A DNA stretch of 64,000 bases from CBDCUW01 sp965222745 (GCA_965222745.1 CBDCUW010000005.1:1922001-1986000); one strand, 5' to 3'. Positions 1 through 9,453 are shown, counted from the stretch's first letter. Translations and numbers: made by a program. The notes: a model not told the origin generated them from the letters alone.

Positions 1-2
1 AT

Positions 3-746
3 CGGGGCCGCGATCAGGAAGGTCAGCGAGGAATTTTGTTTGATCTGACCGCGCGAGGTGATTCACAAAATCACTCCGATTATGCCTCCCGTTTGTGTGG
101 CTGGCAGCTGTCCGAGCAAACCAGCGATCGAATCTCGCCGGCCGATGTTTGGGACCGCGAGGCCGTTCGCCGCGATTATTTACACATTTTCCGGCACAGC
201 GGACGACGGGTAACCGCTAGCGACATGGACGCCGACCAGTGGCGCGAGTGGAAGTACGAACAGACAAAGAAACTGGACCAGGCAATCGCCTACTTCTACG
301 GCAATTTCGTACATGGCGTGCGGCGCTGTGTTGTCGACGGCGTCGAACCATCGGACCGGGCATCCGATTCGATTCAGTTTGAGATGTTTGAATACATCTA
401 TCACCAGATCTTGCGCAAAGAACATGACTGGGTCGCCAGGGATCTGTTTCGTGTCACGTTTCGCGACAATGTCGATCGAATCGAATCCCACGCGTACGAT
501 CACAATGCCATCGGTTGTTTGTTGCTGTACACCAGCCACGAAGTGATGCTGGACGACCTGCTGACTCGGCGGATCGAAAGCGGCGATGTTCTGTCCAACG
601 CCAACACGATCATTTACATGGGCAAAACACGACAGGGCAGCAAAATGGGCCGCGCGCTACATGTCGCAAAACATCGCGGCAGCGCCTGCGACGATTCGAT
701 CGTTCCGTTTGAGATTACCGATGACGGACTGGCGATCGAACGCTAG
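3..746 (+). CDS. KaiC/RecA-like ATPase, C-terminal part (5' end outside window)
   Basis: The reading frame is open to the left edge of the window, so this is the 3' part of a larger gene; a TTG at 36 is in frame but has no ribosome-binding site. The end of the protein (about residues 190-236 counted from that TTG) resembles the last strands of RAD55/KaiC/GvpD-type ATPases: a hydrophobic strand ending LLLYTSHE (Walker-B-like), a segment about a nucleotide-state label (ANTIIYMGKT), a basic GSKMGRALHVAKHRGS stretch, then VPFEITDDGLAIE, which is the usual final strand. No Walker A is visible, as expected if it lies upstream. The family call rests on motif resemblance only; substrate and role are unknown. 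It is convergent with the sulfatase that ends one base later. Confidence 0.5.
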   Translation, partial: RGRDQEGQRGILFDLTARGDSQNHSDYASRLCGWQLSEQTSDRISPADVWDREAVRRDYLHIFRHSGRRVTASDMDADQWREWKYEQTKKLDQAIAYFYGNFVHGVRRCVVDGVEPSDRASDSIQFEMFEYIYHQILRKEHDWVARDLFRVTFRDNVDRIESHAYDHNAIGCLLLYTSHEVMLDDLLTRRIESGDVLSNANTIIYMGKTRQGSKMGRALHVAKHRGSACDDSIVPFEITDDGLAIER

Positions 747-2168
747 TCATTTCGCATAGTCGTCGCCGTTCAGGCTGTCGGTGACCGATACCAGCCAATC
801 GCTGAGGTGAGGTTTCAATCTGCCGACAACTTCCGCGCGGTCGGAAAGCAAATCGGTCGTTTCATTGGGATCTTTCTTCAGGTCGTACAGCTCCCACTTG
901 ACGGCAGCGTTCTTGGATTCGATGCGATGCAGTTTCCAATCGCGGTCGATCCATGCGGAGTGTCCGGGAAACTGGCTGTTGGAATAGCGAGGATTGGGCA
1001 ACTCGGCCGCACGACGACTCGATTCATGGGGTGGCAGGTCGCCGCCAGCTTGCTGTGCCTTCAACAGATCGCCCATCCATTTGTCCGACGGCGTGCCGAT
1101 GCCCTTGATGGTGTAGTCCCAAAAACCCATTGGGCCGCTGCGCCGTTGCTGCTTGCCCTCGATCAACGGCAGCAGACTGATACCGTCCAGCGGTGCCTGG
1201 TTTTTGATGCTTGCGCCGGTGATCTCCAACAGCGTCGGGTAGATGTCAGAAGTATTGCAGCGGGCCAAAGTGGTTCGGTGCTGGGTAATTTTGGCGGGCC
1301 ATTCCAAAATCGCCGGGACCAACAACCCGCCTTCGTAGACTTTTCCCTTGTTACCTCGATGACCGCCGGTCGAACCGACCTTGGGAAGTGCGCCATTGTC
1401 GCTGCAGTACCAGAGGATCGTGTTGTCGCGAATCCCCATGTCTTCCAGACCATCGCGAAGTTTGCCGAACGCCCGGTCCATCCCCGTGATTTCGCCCAAG
1501 AAATGCTGAACGTTTTTCGGTTGATCATTGTACAAAGCCCGATCCTGCTCGACCGCGCGGTGCGGACCGTGCGGTGAACCGAACCAAACCACCGCCAGCA
1601 ACGGCGCTCCGGTTTGGCTTGTCTTGCGAATCCAATCGAGTGCCGCGTCGACCGCGACGATGGAACTTTCACCCTTGGTTTGGACCGCCTTTCCCCGGCG
1701 GGAAAGTACGGCATCGTTGTCATAAAAGTTGGGGGCGCTGAGCCACTGATCGAATCCGTTTTTGCCCGGGTTGGCGGGGCTTTCGTTTCTGACCGAACCG
1801 AGATGCCATTTTCCGAAATGGCCGGTAGCGTATCCCACCGTCTTCAGCGCTTCGGCGATCGTGGTTTCCTGTGGCCGCATCGGATAACCCCATTTGAAAA
1901 CACCCATGCGATTGGGATGACGTCCCGTCATCACGCTGGCTCGGGTCGGCGAACAGACGGGAGCCGCGGCGTAGAAACGATCAAAGCGCAGGCCCGACTG
2001 GGCTGCTTGATCAAAGTTCGGAGTCTTCACGATGGGGTGGCCGTTGTACGCCATGTCACCCCAACCTTGGTCGTCGGCCATCACCAACACGATGTTCGGC
2101 TGTTCAGCCTGAAGCGAGGCAGCGATCAGAACAGCCGGCAAGAAAGCTGTTTTCAAAATCATGGGCAT
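747..2168 (-). CDS. Secreted sulfatase (formylglycine-dependent, CSPTR)
   Basis: A 473-residue type I sulfatase that would hydrolyse sulfate esters, probably on a polysaccharide, outside the cytoplasm. Residues 1-21 form a signal peptide. The N-terminal metal-site motif ADDQGWGD is at about 31-38. The signature C72-S-P-T-R76 supplies the cysteine converted to formylglycine, followed by the usual MTGRHP. GKWHLG and YCSDNG give further active-site residues, and a C-terminal ELYDLKKDPNE segment marks the C-terminal subdomain. The ATG at 2168 was chosen because GAGGAA precedes it at good spacing and it starts directly at the signal peptide; an in-frame extension to 2243 gives a non-signal N-terminus. 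It is divergent from the next sulfatase, sharing about 110 bp of upstream DNA. The substrate cannot be read from the sequence. Confidence 0.95.
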   Translation of the reverse strand: MPMILKTAFLPAVLIAASLQAEQPNIVLVMADDQGWGDMAYNGHPIVKTPNFDQAAQSGLRFDRFYAAAPVCSPTRASVMTGRHPNRMGVFKWGYPMRPQETTIAEALKTVGYATGHFGKWHLGSVRNESPANPGKNGFDQWLSAPNFYDNDAVLSRRGKAVQTKGESSIVAVDAALDWIRKTSQTGAPLLAVVWFGSPHGPHRAVEQDRALYNDQPKNVQHFLGEITGMDRAFGKLRDGLEDMGIRDNTILWYCSDNGALPKVGSTGGHRGNKGKVYEGGLLVPAILEWPAKITQHRTTLARCNTSDIYPTLLEITGASIKNQAPLDGISLLPLIEGKQQRRSGPMGFWDYTIKGIGTPSDKWMGDLLKAQQAGGDLPPHESSRRAAELPNPRYSNSQFPGHSAWIDRDWKLHRIESKNAAVKWELYDLKKDPNETTDLLSDRAEVVGRLKPHLSDWLVSVTDSLNGDDYAK

Positions 2169-2280
2169 CGGAGTGTTCCTCGCGTGTTTGGCAGCGCCGG
2201 TGGCACCCGTGGAGTGTCGTAGTAATTTTCCGTGTATCATCATCTGTCTGACCCACCCTACTCAAAAAAAACGAGAAGCG
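2169..2280. promoter_or_regulatory. Divergent intergenic region between two sulfatases
   Basis: This 112-bp spacer must hold the promoters of both divergent sulfatase genes. A TATCAT hexamer near 2235 is a possible -10 for the rightward gene, but no convincing -35 accompanies it. The GAGGAA ribosome-binding site of the leftward gene lies at its left edge. Confidence 0.35.
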
Positions 2281-3666
2281 ATGATGGATGCAAGGTTGTT
2301 GTTCCTGGCGATCGCGGCCAGCCTGTCACTTTCGGCTCGCGGCGCAGAGAAGCCGAATTTCTTATTTGTGATCGCCGACGATTGTACCTTCCGGGACATC
2401 GGTTGTTACGGCGGCCAGGCCCATACGCCCCACATCGATCGGCTGGCTACCGAAGGAATGCGTTTTACACATTGTTTTCAGTGTGCTCCGATGTGTTCAC
2501 CCACCCGTCACAACATTTACACCGGGCAATATCCGGTCAAAACGGGGGCCTACCCGAACCACACCCAAACGTTCGATCACATCAAGAACGTCACACACTA
2601 CCTCCGCCCGCTGGGTTACCGCGTCGCATTGTCCGGGAAAACTCATATCGGGCCGCGGGAGGTTTTTCCGTTTGAATACAGCGGCAAAAAGAATCCCGAT
2701 ATGGACGCAGTCGACAAGTTGTTTGCGGAGTGCGCCAACAGTGACACGCCGTTCTGCTTGTTTGCCTGCAGCAACGAACCCCATACGCCTTGGAACAAAG
2801 GCGATGCGTCTCGTTACGATCCGGCAGAGATCCAGTTGCCACCGTACATTCCCGACACGCCGACCGTACGCAACGGGTACAGCCGATACCTTGCCGAAAT
2901 CACTTACTACGACGGACAGGTCGGTCAATTGCTGAAGCTGCTAGACAAACACGACCTGGCTGAAAACACATTGGTCATAGTCGTTTCCGAGCAGGGGAAT
3001 TCGATGCCGTTTGCGAAGTGGACTTGCTACGACAACGGTTTACAGTCGGCGATGATCGTCCGCTGGCCGGGGAAAGTGAAGGCGGGAACCGTCTCGGACG
3101 CGATGGTCGAATATGTCGATGTCACGCCGACTTTTGTGGACGCTGCCGGCGGCAGTCCGGCCGACCAGTTGGATGGCCGAAGTTTCGTTTCGGTATTGAC
3201 CGGCCAGGCAACCGAACACAAGGAGTTTGTCTTTGGTGAAATGACGACCCGCGGAATCATCAATGGCAATGAGTGTTATCCGATTCGATCGGTCCGCTCG
3301 CGCAGTCACAAGTTGATCTTGAATCTTCAACACGATCAAAAATTCACCAACGCTTGCATCCGATCACCCGAATTCGTTTCGATGGTCGAAGCGGCTCGCT
3401 CAGGCGACCAACACGCCGCCGCGATGGTTGATCGCTATCAAAATCGGCCGGCGGTGGAATTCTACGACGTCGTGAAAGATCCGCTGGAGATGAACAACTT
3501 GGCGGAAGATCCCAAGCATGCCGATCGGATCGCCAGACTTCGTCGCCAGCTCGATGCGTGGATGCAGTCCCAAGGCGATCGCGGCGTCGAAACGGAGCTG
3601 GTCGCCAATCACCACAAGAAAACAATCAACAACAAGAAACAGAAAAAACCTAAGAAGGCGAAGTGA
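2281..3666 (+). CDS. Secreted sulfatase (CSPTR, SEQG-type active site)
   Basis: A 461-residue sulfatase with signal peptide (residues 1-22), IADDC metal motif (31-35), signature C72-S-P-T-R76 and GKTHIG. Where most family members have SDNG or SDHG it has VVSEQGNSMPFAKW, a variant also known from planctomycete sulfatases. The C-terminus ends in an unusually lysine-rich tail (KKTINNKKQKKPKKAK), which could bind anionic polymer; that is inference. Two adjacent ATGs (2281, 2284) are possible starts. Frame extension upstream to 2161 runs through the divergent promoter region and is unlikely to be translated. Convergent with the DUF6807 gene. Confidence 0.95.
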   Translation: MMDARLLFLAIAASLSLSARGAEKPNFLFVIADDCTFRDIGCYGGQAHTPHIDRLATEGMRFTHCFQCAPMCSPTRHNIYTGQYPVKTGAYPNHTQTFDHIKNVTHYLRPLGYRVALSGKTHIGPREVFPFEYSGKKNPDMDAVDKLFAECANSDTPFCLFACSNEPHTPWNKGDASRYDPAEIQLPPYIPDTPTVRNGYSRYLAEITYYDGQVGQLLKLLDKHDLAENTLVIVVSEQGNSMPFAKWTCYDNGLQSAMIVRWPGKVKAGTVSDAMVEYVDVTPTFVDAAGGSPADQLDGRSFVSVLTGQATEHKEFVFGEMTTRGIINGNECYPIRSVRSRSHKLILNLQHDQKFTNACIRSPEFVSMVEAARSGDQHAAAMVDRYQNRPAVEFYDVVKDPLEMNNLAEDPKHADRIARLRRQLDAWMQSQGDRGVETELVANHHKKTINNKKQKKPKKAK

Positions 3667-3672
3667 TTTTCT

Positions 3673-3729
3673 TGTCGGCCCGTTCTCCGCTTCCGGCTGC
3701 GCGATGCGACTTCGGAGAAGTCGCCGACA
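3673..3729 (-). repeat. Palindromic repeat, family A, single copy
   Basis: Read on the minus strand this is one family A unit: outer GTCGGC/GCCGAC, a GCGACTTC-TCC-GAAGTCGC hairpin, a spacer and a degenerate second hairpin ending GGGCCGAC. It fills the space between two convergent genes, where it could act as a bidirectional stem-loop. Confidence 0.8.
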
Positions 3730-3738
3730 ATCGTCGGC

Positions 3739-4653
3739 CTATGGTTGTAACTTCTCGATCTCCTTCGCGGTAAGATCGCCGCGATGAATCAGTAGTCGGT
3801 AGCGAAGCTTCGTTGGGCGAGTCGTGGAAACGGGCAGCGGATCTCGGCCCGGATAAACCGCGTTTTGCATGCTTCGCTGCTGGCGCAAGATCCATTGCCC
3901 GTGCGGTGGAGGGTTTTCGGGATGGCCCATCACAACCAGACCGCGATCGGGCTGGGTGATATTCATCCAGGGTCCGGCGGAAACCGCGGTCTTCGCTGGT
4001 TGAACTTCCCCGGCGGAGGAAAGGAAGCTGGTTTGTTCGCTCAACTGAATCCGTGGCGAGAAACCTCCGTAGCCTTTGACATCTTCGCTGCCGCCGATTT
4101 TGACACCTTCGACCAAAGCACGAAGGGAGATCTCAAAGTCGATCATCCGGTACGCTTCTTGTTGGCGGTGAGCCGTGATGACCGTTCGTTCGTGAACGAT
4201 GGGAATCATCTGTTGCGACGCGTCCGAAAAGGTTGGCGACTTCCATTGCACATCTGCAATCATCACGGCGGATGATTCGGACGTCAGAGTTTGCACGGAG
4301 GTCACGTCCCAGTGAAAGTCCCGGCAGACCCAGGGGTCGCCGATTTTTTTGTCGCCTACCCAAACCTGATGCCAGGCCCAGAAGATCCCACGATGGTGCC
4401 GATGGTCTTCCGGAAAATCTTCGGTGATGGCGTTGCCGTCGAGATCGAAAACGGGATGCACGTAGCCCGCCCTGGGCCATTTCCCATCGATCGATTTCGT
4501 TGTCCGTTGATAGTACAGGAGGGGCTGGTCCCCTTGCTTCAACCAGATTCCATCCTCGTCCGTTTCGGCCTGCATCGGTTCGGACGCCATCACGCTCAAG
4601 GAAGCAGGGCAAAGCGAGACCAGCAACGTCAATGCGATTGACAAACGACTCAT
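3739..4653 (-). CDS. DUF6807 (PmoA-like) exported protein
   Basis: A 304-residue protein with a signal peptide (about residues 1-24). The remainder matches the family labelled PmoA/DUF6807: a GYVHPVFDLDGNAITEDFPEDH block, then HRGIFWAW, a KGYGGFSPRI segment and WMNITQPDRGLVVMGHPEN. The name methane oxygenase PmoA used for this family is a misnomer; no particulate monooxygenase fold or copper site is visible. Such genes are common beside planctomycete sulfatases and glycoside-processing genes, so a role with sugar substrates is plausible but unproven. The ATG at 4653 starts the signal peptide; the longer open frame upstream is a read-through of repeat DNA. Confidence 0.85.
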   Translation of the reverse strand: MSRLSIALTLLVSLCPASLSVMASEPMQAETDEDGIWLKQGDQPLLYYQRTTKSIDGKWPRAGYVHPVFDLDGNAITEDFPEDHRHHRGIFWAWHQVWVGDKKIGDPWVCRDFHWDVTSVQTLTSESSAVMIADVQWKSPTFSDASQQMIPIVHERTVITAHRQQEAYRMIDFEISLRALVEGVKIGGSEDVKGYGGFSPRIQLSEQTSFLSSAGEVQPAKTAVSAGPWMNITQPDRGLVVMGHPENPPPHGQWILRQQRSMQNAVYPGRDPLPVSTTRPTKLRYRLLIHRGDLTAKEIEKLQP

Positions 4654-4671
4654 CGTGATTCCCAGTGTACT

Positions 4672-4859
4672 GTCGGCGACTTCTCCGGCGTCGCATCGCG
4701 TCGCCAGTTCCGTCGGCGACTTCTCCGAAGTCGCATCGCGTAGCCGGTTCGGAGAACCGGCCGACATCTGTCGGCGATTTCTCCGCATAGCCAGTTCGGA
4801 GAACTGGCCGACATTGGCTGCGAAGTCGCATCGCGTCACCAGGAGGGGAGAACTGGCCA
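4672..4859 (+). repeat. Palindromic repeat, family A, about three degenerate tandem units
   Basis: Three imperfect units of family A. The second unit has hairpins GCGACTTC-TCC-GAAGTCGC and GCCGGTTC-GGA-GAACCGGC. The third carries GCCAGTTC-GGA-GAACTGGC. The array separates the divergent DUF6807 gene from the sulfatase operon promoter. Confidence 0.85.
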
Positions 4860-4885
4860 ACATACGCCACCCTACCATAATAGAT

Positions 4886-4914
4886 TTGACAGCTTGCCGC
4901 GTTCCGAATAGCAT
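4886..4914 (+). promoter_or_regulatory. Sigma-70-type promoter of the four-sulfatase operon
   Basis: TTGACA (4886-4891), a 17-bp spacer and TAGCAT (4909-4914). It lies 58 bp before the start of the first sulfatase and after the repeat array, in the right orientation. A perfect -35 with a 4/6 -10 in GC-rich DNA makes it a good candidate. Confidence 0.6.
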
Positions 4915-4971
4915 CCGACGCCCGCCATCTACGAATTGCCTCCCTTCATGGAACCGGTTGGAGCAGCCGCT

Positions 4972-6459
4972 ATGAATCTGCCTTTTCGCGTTGCCTTCTG
5001 CTTGATTCTTGCCATTTTTTGTCTGGCGTCGACGACGCTGGCGGAATCGTTGGCCGGAAAACGTCCCAACATCATTTTGGTGATGACCGACGACCAGGGA
5101 AAAGGCGATCTGTCTTGCCTGGGCAACGAGGTGCTCAAGACGCCTCACCTCGACCGGTTCTATCGACTGTCCACGCGGTTCACTGAATTTCATGTCAGCC
5201 CCACGTGCGCTCCGACTCGTTCAGCTATCTTCAGCGGACGACACGAGTTTCGTAATGGCGTGACTCACACGATCAAAGAACGGGAGCGGATGGCGCTGAG
5301 CACGACCACTTTTTGCCAGTTGCTTCGCAAATCGGGTTACGAAACGGGCATTTTCGGAAAATGGCACCTCGGTGACGAAGATGCCTATCAACCGTACAAC
5401 CGCGGTTTCAGTAAGACCTTCATCCACGGCGCCGGCGGGATCGGGCAGTCGTACGAGGGAAGCTGTGCCGATTTTCCTCCCAATCGAACCGACAAATACT
5501 TTGACTGTGTGATCCTGAACGACGACACCATCGTGCAGACGAAAGGATTTTGCACCGACGTGTTTTTCACCGCCGCCCTGGGTTGGACCAAGGAACAACT
5601 CGATGCCGGCAAGCCATTTTTTACCTACCTGACCCTGAACGCGCCCCATGGGCCGATGATTGCTCCGGAAAAGTACAAGCAACGTTTTCTGGATCTTGGC
5701 TACGACAACAACACCGCCGGCCGCTACGGAATGATCGAAAACATCGATGACAATTTCGGGCTGCTGATGAAAAAGTTGGACCAATGGAAGGCCTGGGACA
5801 ACACGTTGGTGATCTTCATGACCGACAACGGACAAGCGGGACGCGGCGCGAAGCTGAACGGCAAAAACACCCGCCTATTCACCGCCGGTTTCAAGACGGG
5901 TAAAGGTTCACCCTACGAAGGCGGCACGCATGTGCCCGCTTTTTGGCGGTGGAAAGGCGTCCTGGGGGAAGGTTTCGACATCAACGCGCTGACGGCACAC
6001 ATCGATCTGTACAAAACTTTCTGTGAATTGGCCGGCGCGGAAATCCCAGGCGGGATTCAAAAAATCGACGGTCGCACGATGTTGCCGCTGTTGGAAGATG
6101 CCAAAGCCGATTGGCCCGACCGGCACCTGTTTGTCCATCAGGGACGTTGGGCCAAGGGAGCGGACCCGAACGAATCGAAGTTCAAGAATTGCGCGGTCCG
6201 TACTCAGCGATGGCGGTGGGTCAATAACCAAGAACTGTACGACATTTCCGCCGATCCGTACGAAGCAACCAATGTTGCCGATCAACATCCCGACGTGATC
6301 GCCAAGCTCCGCAAAGAATACGACCGATGGTGGCAGGAAACGGTGCCGTTGATGGTCAACGAGGATGCACCCTACGCCCCGCAGCAGCCTCAGGCAGTTC
6401 GATACGAAAAGCAAAAGGCTCAGCGCGGTATTCCCGATTGGAACCCTCCCTCCTTGTAA
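4972..6459 (+). CDS. Secreted sulfatase (CAPTR), first gene of sulfatase operon
   Basis: A 495-residue sulfatase: signal peptide (1-24), MTDDQGKGD (38-46), signature C79-A-P-T-R83, GKWHLGD, then MTDNGQ with an adjacent lysine region. ATG 4972 is preceded by GGAGC and begins the signal peptide; the in-frame 4936 start would put 12 extra residues before it. This is the first gene of a block in which the next three sulfatases follow with gaps of 19, 20 and 15 bp, so the four are very probably co-transcribed. Different sequences around the active site suggest each enzyme attacks a different sulfate position. Confidence 0.95.
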   Translation: MNLPFRVAFCLILAIFCLASTTLAESLAGKRPNIILVMTDDQGKGDLSCLGNEVLKTPHLDRFYRLSTRFTEFHVSPTCAPTRSAIFSGRHEFRNGVTHTIKERERMALSTTTFCQLLRKSGYETGIFGKWHLGDEDAYQPYNRGFSKTFIHGAGGIGQSYEGSCADFPPNRTDKYFDCVILNDDTIVQTKGFCTDVFFTAALGWTKEQLDAGKPFFTYLTLNAPHGPMIAPEKYKQRFLDLGYDNNTAGRYGMIENIDDNFGLLMKKLDQWKAWDNTLVIFMTDNGQAGRGAKLNGKNTRLFTAGFKTGKGSPYEGGTHVPAFWRWKGVLGEGFDINALTAHIDLYKTFCELAGAEIPGGIQKIDGRTMLPLLEDAKADWPDRHLFVHQGRWAKGADPNESKFKNCAVRTQRWRWVNNQELYDISADPYEATNVADQHPDVIAKLRKEYDRWWQETVPLMVNEDAPYAPQQPQAVRYEKQKAQRGIPDWNPPSL

Positions 6460-6478
6460 ACGGGCATTTTTCTGTTCG

Positions 6479-7945
6479 ATGAATTCAAACGCCAAACGCA
6501 TTGCCGCATGGACGTGGATGCTTGCCTTGCTAGGGATGATCTCGCCGATTTTCGCGGCAGATGATCGGCCCAACATCGTCTTTCTGCTGGCTGACGATCA
6601 GTGCACCTATTCGATGGGATGCTACGGAACACCCGGTGTTCAAACGCCGAACATGGACCAGTTGGCAAGAGACGGAATGGTCTTTGACAATCACTACGAC
6701 ACGACGGCCATCTGCATGGCCAGCCGTGCCAACGTGATGACGGGAATGTACGAATACAAAACCGGCTGCAATTTCGAACACGGCGCACTGCTTCGCGATC
6801 ACTGGAAGAAGTCCTATCCGATCTTGCTTCGGCAAGCGGGTTACACCACGGCCTTTGCCGGCAAGTTTGGCTTCGAGGTGACCGACACTCCCGAAAAGAA
6901 AGGTGTGTTGCCGGAATCGGATTTTGATCGCTGGGGTGGCGGTCCGGGACAAACCTCCTACGAGACTCGCAAGAACAAGTCGATGGCGGCTTACGCCAAG
7001 GAGTATCCGCATTCGACCCTTTCCTACGGCGCCTTCGGCCGTGATTTCATTCGAGACGCTTCGAAATCAGACAAGCCATTTTGCTTGTCGATCAGTTTCA
7101 AGGCGCCCCACAGACCGACGACTCCTGATCCTTCGTTTGACGATGTCTATCGCGGCAAAACGTTCACCAAGCCGGCCAATTACGGCAGGGAGTACGGCGC
7201 CCATTTTTCATTGCAAAGCCGCGGCGGCCGACAGTACGAAAGGTTCCACAGCTGGAATTACAGCGACAAGTACGATGAGGTGATGGCCACCTACTATCAG
7301 CAGATCTATGCGATCGACGTCGCCTTGGGCATGATTCGCACGGCACTGACGGAATCGGGCGTCGAAAAGAACACGGTGATCATTTACACCTCCGACAACG
7401 GGTTCTTTTGTGGTTCTCACGGCTACGGTTCCAAGGTCTTGCCGTACGAGGAAGCCTCGCGAGTCCCATTGATCATATTGGACCCGCGTCATCCCAACAG
7501 CGGCAAAGGGCTGCGGTCGGACGCGTTGACCGGCAACGTCGACTTTGCACCGACGCTATTGGGGTTGGCGGGGATCCCGGTACCAGAAAACGTCGACGGA
7601 AAAAGCTTGCTGCCTCTTTATGACGATCCGACTTCCGCCACCCATGAATCGTTGCCCTTGATCAACGTCTGGGGCCCCAAAATGGTGCACAGCTTGGCCG
7701 TGGTTACCAGGGATTGGAAGTACATCTATTGGCCCTACGCCGAAGACGGGATGCAGCCCACCGAGGAGCTTTATCAGACCGCCACCGATCCACTTGAATT
7801 GACCAACCTGATCGCCGAAAAATCAAGTGCGGCCGATCGACAGCGAATGCGTGCGATCTATGACAACGCCGTCGACCACTGGAAAAAGCATTCCGTTCCC
7901 TATCACAACTACCAGGGTTTCGGCGAATTGTTTGATCGAAACTGA
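6479..7945 (+). CDS. Secreted sulfatase with CMASR site, second gene of operon
   Basis: A 488-residue sulfatase with a signal peptide (about 1-27), LADDQCTYSMGCYG (38-50), and signature C79-M-A-S-R83. The usual proline of the C-x-P-x-R motif is alanine here. Bacterial radical-SAM maturases (anSME) are known to accept C-x-A-x-R, so formylglycine formation is still expected. Further support comes from AGKFGFE in place of GKWH, KAPHRPTTPDPSFD, and YTSDNGFFCGSHG. The start at 6479 places the signal peptide first; the open frame before it overlaps the end of the upstream gene. Confidence 0.93.
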   Translation: MNSNAKRIAAWTWMLALLGMISPIFAADDRPNIVFLLADDQCTYSMGCYGTPGVQTPNMDQLARDGMVFDNHYDTTAICMASRANVMTGMYEYKTGCNFEHGALLRDHWKKSYPILLRQAGYTTAFAGKFGFEVTDTPEKKGVLPESDFDRWGGGPGQTSYETRKNKSMAAYAKEYPHSTLSYGAFGRDFIRDASKSDKPFCLSISFKAPHRPTTPDPSFDDVYRGKTFTKPANYGREYGAHFSLQSRGGRQYERFHSWNYSDKYDEVMATYYQQIYAIDVALGMIRTALTESGVEKNTVIIYTSDNGFFCGSHGYGSKVLPYEEASRVPLIILDPRHPNSGKGLRSDALTGNVDFAPTLLGLAGIPVPENVDGKSLLPLYDDPTSATHESLPLINVWGPKMVHSLAVVTRDWKYIYWPYAEDGMQPTEELYQTATDPLELTNLIAEKSSAADRQRMRAIYDNAVDHWKKHSVPYHNYQGFGELFDRN

Positions 7946-7965
7946 CGCTTTTCAGCAGGATACTT

Positions 7966-9438
7966 ATGTTGCGACTATGGATCGTTTGCCTGGCCTTGCT
8001 GCCCGCCGTCGTTGTCGAAGGTGCCGAGGGTGCGAAACCGAATTTTGTGTTCATTCTGACGGACGATCAATCGCCCGAGACCCTTCGTGCTTACGGCAAC
8101 CAGGTTTGCCAGACGCCCAACATCGATCGGTTGGCCGCCGAGGGCATGGTGCTTCATGACGCGCACCACATGGGTGCCTGGTCGGGAGCCGTTTGCACGC
8201 CGTCGCGAACGATGATCATGACCGGACGAACGGTGTGGAGGATCCCGGGTGCCAAAGGTCCGGGGCTCAGCTATCCCAAAGAATTCCGCGCCCAGGCCGC
8301 CCAATCGAGCATGCCCGCGGTATTCAATCGCGCCGGTTACGAAACGTTCCGAACTTGCAAACGGGGCAACAGCTTCAACGAAGCAAACAACCTGTTCACT
8401 CATAGCGAGGTTGCTTCCAAACGAGGCGGGACCGATGACACCGGCAGCAAATGGCATGGCGATCGTGTCGTCGAATTTTTGAGTGAAAGGGCGGCTTCGG
8501 GAAAGAAGGAGCCGTTCCTGGTCTACTTCGGCTTTTCTCACCCCCACGATCCTCGTAATGCCGTCGCCGATCTGGCCGAAAAGTACGGTGCCGTCAACGA
8601 CAACATTCCCACCACGCCCAACGACAAGGCTCCGCCGCTGCAAGTCAACTACCTGCCGAAACATCCTTTTCACCACGGTCATCCGGGACTGCGTGATGAG
8701 GAGAAAGTGCAGGGAGTCAAAACCAAACGCGACGAAGCGACCATCCGAAACGAACTGGGGCGCGAATACGCCTGCATCGAAAACATCGACCGGCAAGTCG
8801 GCCGCGTGATTCGGCAGTTGGAGGCAACCGGTGAACTGGACAACACCTACATCTTCTTCACGTCGGATCATGGGATCGCCGTGGGACGCCACGGGCTGAC
8901 CGGCAAGCAAAATCTGTACGAACACACTTGGCGAGTCCCGATGATTGTTCGCGGACCCGGCATCAAGCCAGGCAGTTCGGCTTCGGGCTACGTTTATCTG
9001 CTGGATGTCTTGCCGACCCTTTGTGACCTGGCGGGAATCAGCATCCCCGACACCGTCGAAGGCAAAAGTTTTCGACCGGTGCTGGAAGGACAAGCCGAAA
9101 GAGTACGCGATGTTCTGTACGGGGTTTATTGCGGTGGAACCAAGCCGGGGATGAGGTCGGTCAAGTCCGATGGTTGGAAACTGATCCAGTACGATGTGCT
9201 GGACGGCAAGGTTCGGCAGACGCAGATGTTCAATCTGAAAGAGAACCCACACGAATTTCTTGCTGAACATCACGCCCCGGCGATCAAAAAGTTGCTCCAG
9301 ATCGCGCCGAAAAAGAATCAAGTCAATTTGGCCGATTCGCCCCAGCACGCCGCCAAGCGACAAGAGCTGGAATCGTTGCTTCGCAGTGAAATGAATCGTC
9401 TGGGCGACCCTTACCAGTTGTCAAACGCCGACAAGTGA
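7966..9438 (+). CDS. Secreted sulfatase (CTPSR), third gene of operon
   Basis: A 490-residue sulfatase. Signal peptide about 1-19, LTDDQSPETLRAYGN (31-45), a GAWSGAV approach to signature C77-T-P-S-R81, and FTSDHGIAVGRHG. GKQNLYEHTWRVPMIVRGPG is the segment typical of the choline-sulfatase/iduronate-sulfatase-like subgroups. The gap to the upstream gene is 20 bp. The substrate is not readable. Confidence 0.95.
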   Translation: MLRLWIVCLALLPAVVVEGAEGAKPNFVFILTDDQSPETLRAYGNQVCQTPNIDRLAAEGMVLHDAHHMGAWSGAVCTPSRTMIMTGRTVWRIPGAKGPGLSYPKEFRAQAAQSSMPAVFNRAGYETFRTCKRGNSFNEANNLFTHSEVASKRGGTDDTGSKWHGDRVVEFLSERAASGKKEPFLVYFGFSHPHDPRNAVADLAEKYGAVNDNIPTTPNDKAPPLQVNYLPKHPFHHGHPGLRDEEKVQGVKTKRDEATIRNELGREYACIENIDRQVGRVIRQLEATGELDNTYIFFTSDHGIAVGRHGLTGKQNLYEHTWRVPMIVRGPGIKPGSSASGYVYLLDVLPTLCDLAGISIPDTVEGKSFRPVLEGQAERVRDVLYGVYCGGTKPGMRSVKSDGWKLIQYDVLDGKVRQTQMFNLKENPHEFLAEHHAPAIKKLLQIAPKKNQVNLADSPQHAAKRQELESLLRSEMNRLGDPYQLSNADK

Positions 9439-9453
9439 TTGGAAGATCGATCG

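Noticed and set aside
3739..4653. Particulate methane monooxygenase subunit (PmoA)
   Set aside because: The PmoA label of this family is a database misnomer; the protein is a soluble exported DUF6807 member.
4654..5193. Long N-terminal extension of the DUF6807 gene
   Set aside because: The frame runs through family A repeats and the start of the divergent sulfatase; the signal peptide begins at 4653.
7975..9363. 462-codon open frame antisense to a sulfatase
   Set aside because: It mirrors a gene with intact sulfatase motifs; high GC gives long antisense frames. No signal, domain or ribosome-binding site supports it. Similar frames at 807-1577, 15704-17023, 45739-46626 and 59734-60855 are rejected for the same reason.
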